Below are positions 32,918-41,224 of a stretch of 64,000 nucleotides of DNA, piece after piece; the stretch's first letter is position 1; each line of letters opens with the position of its first letter. The notes under the pieces were generated by a model that was given only the letters and a program-made list of their open reading frames with translations, ran no database searches and was not told where the DNA came from. The DNA is from Marinobacter salarius (GTDB lineage Bacteria; Pseudomonadota; Gammaproteobacteria; Pseudomonadales; Oleiphilaceae). The translations under genes were made by a program, and so were the position numbers. The DNA lies in NCBI RefSeq assembly GCF_032922745.1, contig NZ_CP136693.1, positions 2,418,001 through 2,482,000 of the forward strand, given 5' to 3'.

Positions 32918-33525
32918 TGGAGCATTATATCAGTCTGATCCTGAAGGCCATCTTTGTTGAAAACATGGCGTTGGCCTTCTTCCTGGGGATGTGTACCTTC
33001 CTGGCGATCTCCAAGAAGATTGAAGCGGCCGCAGGCCTCGGTATCGCCGTTGTCGTGGTGCTGACGATCACGGTGCCGGTGAACAACCTGCTCTACAACA
33101 CCATCCTCAGGGAAGGTGCTCTGGACTGGGCGGGTCTACCGAATGTTGATTTGAGCTTCTTGGGCCTGATTACGTACATTGGTGTCATTGCGGCGCTTAT
33201 CCAGATCATGGAGATGGTTCTGGACAAGTATATGCCGGCTTTGTATGCCGCCCTTGGGGTGTTTCTGCCGCTGATTACCGTGAACTGCGCCATCCTGGGT
33301 GCATCACTGTTCATGGTCGAGCGGGACTACACCTTCAGTGAAAGCGTGGTTTACGGATTTGGTGCCGGTGTCGGCTGGGCGTTGGCCATACTCGCATTGG
33401 CCGGTATCCGCGAAAAGCTCAAGTACAGCGATGTTCCCGAAGGGCTGCGAGGCCTGGGTATCACCTTCATTACTGTTGGTTTGATGTCCCTCGGCTTTAT
33501 GTCGTTCTCAGGTATTTCACTGTAA
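32917..33525 (+). CDS. nqrE: Na+-NQR subunit E
   Basis: The 202-residue membrane protein has six transmembrane helices and is homologous to NqrD in inverted orientation (NqrE/RnfA family). Visible family motifs are the ENMALAFFLGMCTFLAISKK loop near residue 15 and TVNCAILGASLFMVER near 118; the two cysteines at these places (C25 and C119 by count) are the expected iron-sulfur ligands of this half. The start ATG shares bases with the nqrD stop. Confidence 0.96.
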   Translation: MEHYISLILKAIFVENMALAFFLGMCTFLAISKKIEAAAGLGIAVVVVLTITVPVNNLLYNTILREGALDWAGLPNVDLSFLGLITYIGVIAALIQIMEMVLDKYMPALYAALGVFLPLITVNCAILGASLFMVERDYTFSESVVYGFGAGVGWALAILALAGIREKLKYSDVPEGLRGLGITFITVGLMSLGFMSFSGISL

Positions 33526-33562
33526 CCAACCCGGTGATTCGGTTTAACGAAAAGGCGAGACC

Positions 33563-34789
33563 ATGAATACAGAAATTATTCTCGGCGTGGTCATGTTCAC
33601 CGTTATCGTGCTGGCCCTTGTCGCGGTCATTCTCGCGGCACGGTCCAGACTCGTAAGCACCGGTGATGTGACCATTGAAGTCAACGACGACCCAGAGCAT
33701 ACGCTGACAACCGAAGCCGGCGGCAAGTTGCTCGGAACCCTGGCCGGAAGTGGCATCTTCCTGTCCTCCGCCTGTGGCGGCGGCGGTACTTGTGCCCAGT
33801 GCAAGTGCAAGGTCCTGGAGGGTGGCGGTGCCATGTTGCCCACCGAAAAGACCCACTTCACCAATCGTGAGGAAAAGGAAGGCTGGCGCCTGTCCTGTCA
33901 GGTGCCGGTGAAGCAGGACATGAAAGTGGAAGTGCCAGAGGAGTTCTTTGGCGTCAAGAAGTGGGAATGTGAGGTTATCTCCAACCACAACGTGGCGACG
34001 TTCATCAAGGAACTGGTGCTGAAGCTTCCCGAAGGCGAGGAAGTCGATTTCCGTGCCGGTGGTTACGTACAGCTTGAGTGTCCTCCCTACGAAATCCCGT
34101 TCAAGGATTTCAAGATTGAGGAGGAGTTCCATGAAGATTGGGACAAGCACGATATCTGGCGTTACAAGGCCATCAACAAGGAGGAGACCATCCGCGCTTA
34201 CTCCATGGCCAACTACCCGGAAGAGAAGGGTGTTCTCAAGTTCAACATCCGTATTGCCACGCCGCCTCCGGGCACGGATCACCTGCCGGGCATCATGTCA
34301 TCCTACGTCTTCGATCTGAAGGCCGGGGACAAGGTGACTGTTATGGGGCCATTCGGTGAGTTCTTCGCCAAGAAGACCGATGCTGAAATGGTATTCATCG
34401 GCGGCGGTGCCGGTATGGCGCCCATGCGTTCCCACATCTTTGACCAGCTCAAGCGCCTGGAATCCAAGCGTAAGATCAGTTTCTGGTACGGCGCACGAAG
34501 CGTCCGCGAGATGTTCTACGTCGAGGATTTCGACCAGCTGTCGGAAGAAAACGACAACTTCGAGTGGCATGTGGCGCTATCAGATCCGCAGCCAAACGAT
34601 AATTGGGAAGGTGAGACAGGCTTCATCCATAACGTGCTCTATGAAAAGTACCTGAAGGAGCACCCGGCTCCAGAGGACTGTGAGTACTATATGTGTGGGC
34701 CTCCCATCATGAACGCCTCGTGCATCAAGATGCTCAAAGACCTGGGTGTTGAGGACGAAAACATCATGCTGGATGACTTCGGGGGTTAA
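33563..34789 (+). CDS. nqrF: Na+-NQR subunit F (NADH-oxidising flavo-iron-sulfur subunit)
   Basis: The protein has 408 residues. An N-terminal transmembrane helix (3-27) is followed by a plant-type 2Fe-2S domain with cysteines in SACGGGGTCAQCKC and a fourth in RLSCQVP. A ferredoxin reductase module comes next, with the FAD motif RAYSMANYP near 213 and the NADH-binding GGGAGMAPMRSH near 275. The C-terminus YYMCGPPIMN and DDFGG are typical. It takes electrons from NADH and passes them to the membrane subunits. Confidence 0.97.
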   Translation: MNTEIILGVVMFTVIVLALVAVILAARSRLVSTGDVTIEVNDDPEHTLTTEAGGKLLGTLAGSGIFLSSACGGGGTCAQCKCKVLEGGGAMLPTEKTHFTNREEKEGWRLSCQVPVKQDMKVEVPEEFFGVKKWECEVISNHNVATFIKELVLKLPEGEEVDFRAGGYVQLECPPYEIPFKDFKIEEEFHEDWDKHDIWRYKAINKEETIRAYSMANYPEEKGVLKFNIRIATPPPGTDHLPGIMSSYVFDLKAGDKVTVMGPFGEFFAKKTDAEMVFIGGGAGMAPMRSHIFDQLKRLESKRKISFWYGARSVREMFYVEDFDQLSEENDNFEWHVALSDPQPNDNWEGETGFIHNVLYEKYLKEHPAPEDCEYYMCGPPIMNASCIKMLKDLGVEDENIMLDDFGG

Positions 34790-34798
34790 TCAGCTCAC

Positions 34799-35848
34799 AT
34801 GACATTCAGCATGTTCCGACCCGTCAGGGTGGTTGTGGCCAGCGCTTTACTGGTGCTGGCCCTGGCCACGCTGGCGGGTTGTTCGTTTGAGGAAGAGGAA
34901 AAGGTCTGGGAGATCGCCGGGCCGGTGTTTGGTACCCGTTATCATATCAACGTCGTATTGATGGACAATCCGGAACGGCTGGAAAATCTGGCGCAAGGCA
35001 TTGAAAAGGTTCTCGAAGGCGTGGACGCGTCGATGTCCACATGGCGTGAAGATTCCGAGCTTTCGCGCTTTAATCGTCTGGACGATCAGTCCGGGTGGGT
35101 GGAAATCTCAACGCCGCTCTACGAAGTGCTCGCAACAGCTGATCAGGTTTCCGAACTCACTGATGGCGCCTTTGATGTCACCATCGGTCCGGTGGTCAAC
35201 CTGTGGGGCTTTGGACCGGATGCCCGTCCAGAGACGATCCCCAGCGACGATGAACTTGCGGCCAGGGTGGCAGCCACCGGGTACGGTAAACTGGACCTTC
35301 AGGCTGATCCTCCGGCACTGAGAGCGAGTCCCAATCAATACATCGATCTGTCAGCCATTGCCAAGGGCTACGGCGTGGACGCGGTGGCCCGTTACCTGAA
35401 AGATGAAGGTATTTCCGCGTATCTTGTCGAAATAGGTGGCGAAGTTCAGGCTCATGGACATAAGCCGGATGGTGAGGCATGGCGCCTGGCCATTGAGCAG
35501 CCGGTTTCGGAGATGCGTGAAGTCAACCGTGTGGTTGCCCTTGACCGACATGCGATGGCAACCTCGGGTGACTATCGTAACTACTACGAATCGGACGGTC
35601 GGCGGTTTTCGCATACAATAAACCCCAAGGATGGCCGACCGATCAGCCATACGCTCGCGTCGGTGACGGTCATTTCGGAAGACTGCATGACGGCAGATGC
35701 CTTGGCCACGGCCTTTAATGTGATGGGGCATGATCGGGCAAAGGCGCTTGCCACGCGTGAGAACATAGCCGCGTATTTTATTGTGCGGGGTGACCAAGGG
35801 TTTGAAACGGACTACACGCCTGCGTTTTCCTCGTTCCTGACACATTGA
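34799..35848 (+). CDS. apbE: FAD:protein FMN transferase (ApbE), lipoprotein
   Basis: The protein has 349 residues with a lipoprotein signal (lipobox LAGC, cysteine near residue 28). The ApbE fold has the FAD-binding motifs STWREDSELSRFN, a typical IDLSAIAKGYGVDAVA and the HTINPKDGRP metal-binding end. It transfers FMN from FAD to threonine in Dxx(s/t)gAT motifs, which NqrB and NqrC in this operon carry. Location 9 bases after nqrF fits cotranscription. It acts at the periplasmic face. Confidence 0.96.
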   Translation: MTFSMFRPVRVVVASALLVLALATLAGCSFEEEEKVWEIAGPVFGTRYHINVVLMDNPERLENLAQGIEKVLEGVDASMSTWREDSELSRFNRLDDQSGWVEISTPLYEVLATADQVSELTDGAFDVTIGPVVNLWGFGPDARPETIPSDDELAARVAATGYGKLDLQADPPALRASPNQYIDLSAIAKGYGVDAVARYLKDEGISAYLVEIGGEVQAHGHKPDGEAWRLAIEQPVSEMREVNRVVALDRHAMATSGDYRNYYESDGRRFSHTINPKDGRPISHTLASVTVISEDCMTADALATAFNVMGHDRAKALATRENIAAYFIVRGDQGFETDYTPAFSSFLTH

Positions 35849-35860
35849 CGGAGAGACCTT

Positions 35861-36109
35861 ATGGGTACTTTTCTGCTGGTCCTGATGATCGTCGTACTGC
35901 TGGTGGCAGCGATGTCCGTCGGGGTAATCTTTGGCCGCAAGCCGATTAGTGGCACCTGCGGTGGGATTGGTGCCATGGGTATCAGTAAGTCCTGTGATAT
36001 CTGTGGTGGTAATACCCAGAAATGTGAAGAAGAAAACGAACGCCTTGCCAACGACGGCAAGTCCGCGGAGGCGCTGACGTATGACGCCTCCCGTTCCGAC
36101 GACCGCTGA
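35861..36109 (+). CDS. nqrM: Na+-NQR maturation factor NqrM (DUF539)
   Basis: The 82-residue protein has one N-terminal transmembrane helix (residues 3-24) and four cysteines arranged CGG...C-x2-C...C (ISGTCGG, KSCDICGG, TQKC). NqrM in Vibrio is needed for assembly of active Na+-NQR and probably delivers iron to the NqrD/NqrE centre. The gene is 12 bases after apbE with GGAGA ahead of the ATG. The C-terminal part is charged and likely flexible. Confidence 0.93.
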   Translation: MGTFLLVLMIVVLLVAAMSVGVIFGRKPISGTCGGIGAMGISKSCDICGGNTQKCEEENERLANDGKSAEALTYDASRSDDR

Positions 36110-36138
36110 TCCGGTCGTCACCAACCTATAACAATCCC

Positions 36139-36203
36139 GGGAGCTTCTGAAAAGCGCCTGCGCCCTGACAGTGCGCGTCTGCAGGGTCTTTTCAGAGGCT
36201 CCC
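36139..36203 (+). promoter_or_regulatory. Long stem-loop between nqrM and sth
   Basis: GGGAGCTTCTGAAAAG (36139-36154) pairs with CTTTTCAGAGGCTCCC (36188-36203): 16 positions with a single G-U. Inside, CCTGC (36157-36161) pairs with GCAGG (36181-36185) across a 2x2 internal loop. No T-run follows either arm, so it is not a classical terminator. A TATAAC at 36127-36132 could be a -10 element placing the mRNA start at the base of this hairpin, 30 bases before the sth ribosome site. Confidence 0.6.
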
Positions 36204-36232
36204 TCACGACGTAGATAAGGAGTCACTGCAGA

Positions 36233-37624
36233 ATGGCAGAACATCATTACGACGTCGTCGTTATCGGCGCGGGCCCTTCGGGAGAAGGTGCAGCGATGAA
36301 CGCGACGAAACACGGCAAACGTGTCGCAATCATCGAGGACAAGCCCACCGTTGGCGGTAACTGCACCCACTGGGGCACCATTCCTTCCAAAGCGTTACGT
36401 CATTCGGTCAAGCAGATCATTACCTTTAACACCAACCAGATGTTTCGTGATATTGGCGAGCCACGCTGGTTTTCTTTTCCCCGTGTCTTACAAAATGCGC
36501 AGAAGGTGATCGGTAAACAGGTCAAGCTGAGAACCCAGTTCTACGCACGGAACCGCGTGGATCTGATAAACGGCCGCGCCAGCTTTATCGATAGCAATCG
36601 GCTCGAGATACGAGGTAATAAATCCCACGAAATCCTCCACTTCAAGCAGGCCATTGTTGCAACCGGCTCTCGTCCGTATCTTCCACCGGATGTGGACTTC
36701 CGTCACCATCGTATCTACAACTCGGATACCATTCTGAATCTGTCCCACACGCCCCGCACACTGATCATTTATGGTGCGGGTGTTATAGGTTCCGAATACG
36801 CCTCGATTTTCGCAGGTCTGGGTGTGAAGGTGGACCTGATCAACCCTGGAAGCCGCTTGCTCACGTTCCTGGACGATGAGATTTCGGACGCTCTGAGTTA
36901 TCACCTGCGCAATAACGGAGTGCTGGTTCGACACAACGAAGAGTATGAGTCGGTCGATGGTGATGACCACGGGGTCGTGCTGTCGCTGAAATCCGGCAAG
37001 AAAATCCGTGCGGATGCGTTTCTCTGGTGCAATGGCCGTAGCGGCAATACCGAAAAACTCGGCCTGGACAACATCGGTCTGACTCCCAACGGTCGTGGTC
37101 AGTTGGCAGTTGACGACCATTATCGAACCGAGGTGGAGAATGTCTACGCGGCCGGTGATGTGATTGGTTGGCCAAGCCTCGCCAGCGCCGCCTACGATCA
37201 GGGCCGCTCTGCATCCTCCGACATAGTGAAGGATGACTATTTCCGGCTGGTATCGGATGTGCCGACGGGTATTTATACCCTGCCGGAGATCAGCTCGGTG
37301 GGTAAAACCGAACGGGAGCTTACCGAAGCCAAGGTTCCCTATGAGGTGGGGCAGGCGTTCTTCAAGGACCTGGCGCGGGCCCAGATCACCGGGGACCCGG
37401 TGGGCATGCTCAAGATCCTGTTTCACCGCGAATCCCGCCAACTCCTGGGGATTCACTGTTTTGGCGACCAGGCTGCGGAAATCGTTCACATCGGCCAAGC
37501 CATCATGAACCAGGAAGGCGAAGCCAACTCCCTGAACTATTTCATCAATACGACCTTTAACTATCCGACCATGGCTGAGGCTTATCGGGTAGCGGCGCTC
37601 AACGGCTTGAATCGGATTTTCTGA
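36233..37624 (+). CDS. sth: Soluble pyridine nucleotide transhydrogenase
   Basis: The protein has 463 residues and is a flavoprotein of the disulfide reductase family. FAD motif VVIGAGPSGEGAA at 8-20; the redox site reads GGNCTHWGTIPSKALRH, where the second cysteine of related reductases is replaced, as is normal in SthA. The NAD(P) motif is IYGAGVIGSEYASIF near 182. It equilibrates NADPH + NAD+ with NADP+ + NADH in the cytosol and forms a large oligomer in Pseudomonas. AAGGAG sits 10 bases before the ATG. A terminator follows. Confidence 0.96.
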   Translation: MAEHHYDVVVIGAGPSGEGAAMNATKHGKRVAIIEDKPTVGGNCTHWGTIPSKALRHSVKQIITFNTNQMFRDIGEPRWFSFPRVLQNAQKVIGKQVKLRTQFYARNRVDLINGRASFIDSNRLEIRGNKSHEILHFKQAIVATGSRPYLPPDVDFRHHRIYNSDTILNLSHTPRTLIIYGAGVIGSEYASIFAGLGVKVDLINPGSRLLTFLDDEISDALSYHLRNNGVLVRHNEEYESVDGDDHGVVLSLKSGKKIRADAFLWCNGRSGNTEKLGLDNIGLTPNGRGQLAVDDHYRTEVENVYAAGDVIGWPSLASAAYDQGRSASSDIVKDDYFRLVSDVPTGIYTLPEISSVGKTERELTEAKVPYEVGQAFFKDLARAQITGDPVGMLKILFHRESRQLLGIHCFGDQAAEIVHIGQAIMNQEGEANSLNYFINTTFNYPTMAEAYRVAALNGLNRIF

Positions 37625-37657
37625 CGAGTTTCTGGCGCAGCCAGGCTGCTTCACAAC

Positions 37658-37710
37658 AACCCGTGCTGTTCCATGATGCCTGAGGCATCTTCGGTTTCAG
37701 CACGGGTTTT
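37658..37710 (+). terminator. Terminator after sth
   Basis: AACCCGTGCTG (37658-37668) pairs with CAGCACGGGTT (37698-37708), followed by a short T-run. An additional inner hairpin GATGCC-TGA-GGCATC (37675-37689) sits on top. It separates sth from the convergent phosphodiesterase gene. Confidence 0.85.
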
Positions 37711-37716
37711 CTGTTT

Positions 37717-38517
37717 CTAACTGGTGATCACTGGGCGGGTGCTGTCGCTGTCTTCGGCGTTATCCTGGGGAGTGGGGAGGTGTAGGGCGGATTTCTCGCG
37801 ATTGTCGAAGAACATCCGCGTGCTTGTAGGATAGTCGGTGATAATGCTATCGACGCCCTTGGCTTCAAGCTGAACCATGTCGTGAATGCGGTTTACCGTC
37901 CAGGTGGACACGTGCATACCCCGCCTGTGGGCATCGTCCACGATGGGCCTGGTGCAGATGCGCCAGCCGATACAGAGAAAATCGCAATGCAAGCGGGCTG
38001 CGGTATTGACCGGTCTCGGAAACTTCCGGTCCGTTACTAGTCCGATCCGCACCCTACGGTCCCGGCGGCGAGCTTCCTGCAGGAACCAGTTGTCGGAGGA
38101 GGTAATGACCACTCGGTTGTAAAGATCGCGACGTTGAATGATTTCTGTCAGGCGATTGCACAGAACGTTCAGTCGGTGACGGTTGTCTTTCTTCACTTCC
38201 AGTTGCAGGTGCTCGAAATCCGGAAATTCGTTGAGTAACGCCTCCAGCGTGGGAATGCCTGCTTTCCGCGGCCAGGCTGTGGTGTTGCGCCGGGCGTCCA
38301 TGTCTGCCAGCTCGGATGCCGTGTAGTTTGCAACGCTGCCTTCCTGTCCGGTGGTGCGATCAACGGTCAGGTCGTGAATGACCATTGGCGTACCGTCTTT
38401 TGACAGCACCAGGTCAAGCTCAAAGTGCCGCACACCGTGGCGGTAGGCGTGGGTAAAGCCGGCCAGGGTATTTTCGGGGGCTTCCCCCTTTGCGCCCCTG
38501 TGTCCATACACGATCAT
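37717..38517 (-). CDS. Glycerophosphodiester phosphodiesterase
   Basis: The protein has 266 residues and no signal peptide, so it is probably cytosolic (UgpQ-like). Catalytic elements: YGHRGAKGEAPENT at 4-17 with the essential histidine and glutamate, VIHDLTVDRTT near 47 with the second histidine, and LEVKKDN near 115. It releases glycerol-3-phosphate from glycerophosphodiesters. Its ATG overlaps the stop of the DAHP synthase gene (ATGA), so the two are translationally coupled despite unrelated pathways. Confidence 0.92.
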   Translation of the reverse strand: MIVYGHRGAKGEAPENTLAGFTHAYRHGVRHFELDLVLSKDGTPMVIHDLTVDRTTGQEGSVANYTASELADMDARRNTTAWPRKAGIPTLEALLNEFPDFEHLQLEVKKDNRHRLNVLCNRLTEIIQRRDLYNRVVITSSDNWFLQEARRRDRRVRIGLVTDRKFPRPVNTAARLHCDFLCIGWRICTRPIVDDAHRRGMHVSTWTVNRIHDMVQLEAKGVDSIITDYPTSTRMFFDNREKSALHLPTPQDNAEDSDSTRPVITS

Positions 38518-39641
38518 TCTGGGGAAGATTCCTTCAGACGGTTATAGATTTTCTGGCGTTGCTTCCAGGTGTCGTGGCACAGCTGAATGTCTTCCAGGTA
38601 CGCCGGTAATTCCCGCATCAGCAGTGCCTGAGGGCCATCCACCAAGGCTTTCTCTGGCTTAGGGTGGAAATCTACCAGTACCATGTTGGCGCCCGCAATT
38701 ACGCCCTGTGCGGTGGCGTGCATCACATCCAGAACACCGTCCGGTGCGCGTTCGCGGCTGCCGACCGAGTGAGACGGATCCACACATACTGGCATGCGGG
38801 TAAGGCGCTTTACCGCTGGCACATGGGCGAAGTCCACCATGTTGCGGTGGGGTTGCCCAGCTTCGGTTTTCATGCCACGCAGGCAGAAGATCACATTGGC
38901 GTTGCCTTCGCTGGCCAAATATTCGGCCGCGTTCAGGGATTCATTCAGGGTGATACCGAAGCCACGCTTAAGCAGCACAGGGTATGTACTCTGACGGCCA
39001 ATGGCTTTGAGCAATTCAAAGTTTTGCGTGTTACGCGTGCCCACCTGCAGCATAACACCGGTGGGGCGGCCCAGTTGCTCCAGGCAGCGGTCGATCTCTT
39101 CAATGTGGCTCTCGTGGGTGATCTCCATGGCAATCACCTTGATGCCATGTTTGCCGGCTTTCTCAAATACCCAAGGCAGGCAGCCCTTGCCGTGGCCCTG
39201 AAAGGAGTACGGGTTGGTCCGGGGTTTGTAGGCACCCATGCGGGTGCAAACCTGGCCGTTGTCCTCAAGGGCCTGCATCATCTGCTCCACGTGCTCGGGC
39301 ACGTCAACGGCGCACAGACCTGCAAAAATGTTGAGGTTGGACTGGTCGAAGGTTACGTCGTTGTAGGTGAAGCCACTCTGGCGCCTATCGTCCTTGTGCC
39401 GCCCCAGAATCCGGTAGTCGTCGGAGATGCGTATGGCGCGCTCCACGGCAGGCAGGGCCTCGATCTCGTCCTTGTCCAGGGATTTGGTGTCACCCAGCAG
39501 GTACACCTCTGTCAGACGCTGCTTGGCACCCTGGACCTCGTGTACCCTGACCGATACCCCTGGCAGGTTCTCCAGAAAATGCATGGTCTGGCAATAGGCT
39601 TCGCTGTCCAGCGCGGTATCCGGGTGAAGAATGGCTAACAT
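38514..39641 (-). CDS. 3-deoxy-7-phosphoheptulonate (DAHP) synthase, type I beta-like
   Basis: The protein has 375 residues. A ferredoxin-like N-terminal domain of about 75 residues precedes a class I aldolase barrel with GAYKPRTNPYSFQGHG near 137, the SxxIE-type TRNTQNFELLKAIG and LLKRGFGIT near 225, CLRGMKTE and VCVDPSHSVGSR near 287. It condenses phosphoenolpyruvate and erythrose-4-phosphate at the entry of aromatic synthesis. The N-terminal domain suggests feedback control. AAGGAG is 6 bases upstream of the ATG. KDO8P synthase is the alternative in the superfamily, but the length and fusion favour DAHP synthase. Confidence 0.85.
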   Translation of the reverse strand: MLAILHPDTALDSEAYCQTMHFLENLPGVSVRVHEVQGAKQRLTEVYLLGDTKSLDKDEIEALPAVERAIRISDDYRILGRHKDDRRQSGFTYNDVTFDQSNLNIFAGLCAVDVPEHVEQMMQALEDNGQVCTRMGAYKPRTNPYSFQGHGKGCLPWVFEKAGKHGIKVIAMEITHESHIEEIDRCLEQLGRPTGVMLQVGTRNTQNFELLKAIGRQSTYPVLLKRGFGITLNESLNAAEYLASEGNANVIFCLRGMKTEAGQPHRNMVDFAHVPAVKRLTRMPVCVDPSHSVGSRERAPDGVLDVMHATAQGVIAGANMVLVDFHPKPEKALVDGPQALLMRELPAYLEDIQLCHDTWKQRQKIYNRLKESSPE

Positions 39642-39657
39642 ACTTGCTCCTTGAGAG

Positions 39658-40104
39658 TCAGTCAGTGCCTTCAGCGCGATGGCGGGCCTGCATGAATTCC
39701 CTGTGGTTAAGATGCAGCAGATCGGCCATGCGGCGAATAAGGTGTTCTTCGTACTTGTCTATGCGCCCGTCGGCGAAGGCCACCCGCCAAATGCTCTCGA
39801 GTAGTCGCTGTTTCTCCGATTGGTCCAGCTGTTCATTGATCATGCCGGTAAATTCGTAAAGAGAAGTGGCGTCATCCGCGTGGCTGAGCGCATCCTGAAG
39901 GATCTCTTCCGCTTCGTCACGGGTGACCTGATGGGCTTCGACAGCGAAGCTGATAATGGTCTTGAGCTCCTCGTCGTCCTGATCGTTGTCGACCCGGGCC
40001 AATTGCACCATCAGGGCGGTGGCGGCCACCGCCAGCTGGTGGCTGTCAGGCTGCGTCGGTTCATCTTCGGGTGAGCCAAACAGGCTCTTCAGGCGCTCAA
40101 TCAT
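39658..40104 (-). CDS. TerB-like (tellurite resistance B/DUF533 type) helical protein
   Basis: The 148-residue protein starts MIERLKSLFGS. The helical core has the TerB/DjlA pattern of two acidic metal-binding helices, VQLARVDNDQDDEE near residues 40-50 and WRVAFADGRIDKYEEHLIRRMADLLHL near 105-135. TerB-type proteins bind metal and are linked to stress or membrane processes; tellurite resistance should not be assumed because no other ter genes are nearby. In-frame ATGs at 40125 and 40176 would add residues, and the longest would overlap tal. Confidence 0.75.
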   Translation of the reverse strand: MIERLKSLFGSPEDEPTQPDSHQLAVAATALMVQLARVDNDQDDEELKTIISFAVEAHQVTRDEAEEILQDALSHADDATSLYEFTGMINEQLDQSEKQRLLESIWRVAFADGRIDKYEEHLIRRMADLLHLNHREFMQARHRAEGTD

Positions 40105-40138
40105 GGTGTCTGGGCTCTCCTCCATGGGATTGCTGGCG

Positions 40139-41104
40139 TCAAGCGGCCTGGGACAGGCGGCGGACGCGGTTCTCAAGTTCTATCTGGTCGTTGGTAAAGC
40201 GACGTATGCCATCGGCGAGTTTTTCCGTGGCCATGGCATCTTCGTTGGACTCCCAGCGGAACAGGCGTTCATCAATGTCGCCCGGCCGGTCAGAGCTCTT
40301 CGCTCCCTCAGCGGACAGTTGGCGTGTCAGCGCGCCGGGATCGTTCTCCAGTTCCTGAAGTAGGGCTGGGCTGATTGTCAGACGGTCACAACCGGCCAGC
40401 ATTTCAATTTCGCCAGTGTTGCGGAAACTGGCGCCCATCACCACCGTCTTGTAGCCGTTGGCCTTGTAGTAATTGTAGATGCGGGTAACCGACTGGACAC
40501 CGGGATCTTCTGCCGCCGGGAAGGCATCACGACCCGTCGCGGCCAGGTGCCAGTCGAGGATACGGCCCACGAACGGCGAGATCAGGAAGGCGCCGGCATC
40601 GGCACAGGCAGCGGCCTGGATATAAGAGAAAAGCAGGGTGAGGTTGCAGTGTATACCCTCTTTCTCCAGCTGCTCAGCGGCGCGAATACCTTCCCAAGTG
40701 GACGCAATCTTGATCAGCACCCGGCTGGTATCCATGCCGAGGTGGTCATACAGCTCGACCAGGCGACGTGCGCGGGCGAGGGTGGCATCGGTATCGAAGG
40801 ACAACCGGGCATCCACTTCGGTTGAAACCACGCCAGGTATGCGCCCGAGAATCTGCTTGCCTGCCAGTACGGCCAACATGTCAGTCGCGTAGGTCAGCTG
40901 CTCCGCATCGGAACCGCCGTGTTCGCGAGCGGCTGCCACGGCTTCGTCCAGCATCGGGCGGTAGGCATCGGAAGCCGCAGCCTTGAGAAGAAGCGACGGA
41001 TTGGTGGTGGCGTCTTCCGGCTTCCACTGGGCAATGGCCTCCAGGTCCCCGGTGTCTGCAACCACCGTGGTCATGGCTTTTAGTTGTTCGAGCTTACTGG
41101 TCAT
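40139..41104 (-). CDS. tal: Transaldolase
   Basis: The protein has 321 residues from the ATG at 41104 (MTSKLEQLKAM); another ATG 4 codons upstream is possible. The TalB type is clear: DATTNPSLLLKAAA near residue 32 and the Schiff-base lysine in RVLIKIASTWEGI near 132. It moves a dihydroxyacetone unit between sedoheptulose-7-phosphate and glyceraldehyde-3-phosphate in the non-oxidative pentose phosphate pathway, making the erythrose-4-phosphate that the nearby DAHP synthase consumes. Confidence 0.95.
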   Translation of the reverse strand: MTSKLEQLKAMTTVVADTGDLEAIAQWKPEDATTNPSLLLKAAASDAYRPMLDEAVAAAREHGGSDAEQLTYATDMLAVLAGKQILGRIPGVVSTEVDARLSFDTDATLARARRLVELYDHLGMDTSRVLIKIASTWEGIRAAEQLEKEGIHCNLTLLFSYIQAAACADAGAFLISPFVGRILDWHLAATGRDAFPAAEDPGVQSVTRIYNYYKANGYKTVVMGASFRNTGEIEMLAGCDRLTISPALLQELENDPGALTRQLSAEGAKSSDRPGDIDERLFRWESNEDAMATEKLADGIRRFTNDQIELENRVRRLSQAA

Positions 41105-41136
41105 TCGTCCTGTCATCCTGATCGATTTGTTATTGA

Positions 41137-41153
41137 TCGCCCGTTTGGCGGGC
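41137..41153 (-). promoter_or_regulatory. GC-rich stem-loop in the tal leader
   Basis: CGCCCG (41137-41142) and CGGGCG (41148-41153) form a perfect 6-bp stem with a 5-base loop, 33 bases upstream of the tal start on the minus strand. No T-run follows, so it is not an obvious terminator of dusA; it may be a leader structure. Confidence 0.35.
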
Positions 41154-41171
41154 GCTTTGGGTCATACGCCT

Positions 41172-41200
41172 ACAATAACGGGCCGCTCTGACAGGAACAA
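41172..41200 (-). promoter_or_regulatory. Candidate promoter for tal
   Basis: On the minus strand, TTGTTC (41200-41195) and TATTGT (41177-41172) are separated by 17 bases. The start would be near 41165, ahead of the stem-loop. The -35 is weak, the -10 good. Confidence 0.4.
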
Positions 41201-41224
41201 GGCAGTATTAAGGTAACAAGGTGC

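Noticed and set aside
36488..37654. 388-codon frame antisense to sth, and similar frames opposite gap and DAHP synthase
   Set aside because: These coincide with genes whose motifs are complete; no independent start signals or family matches are seen.
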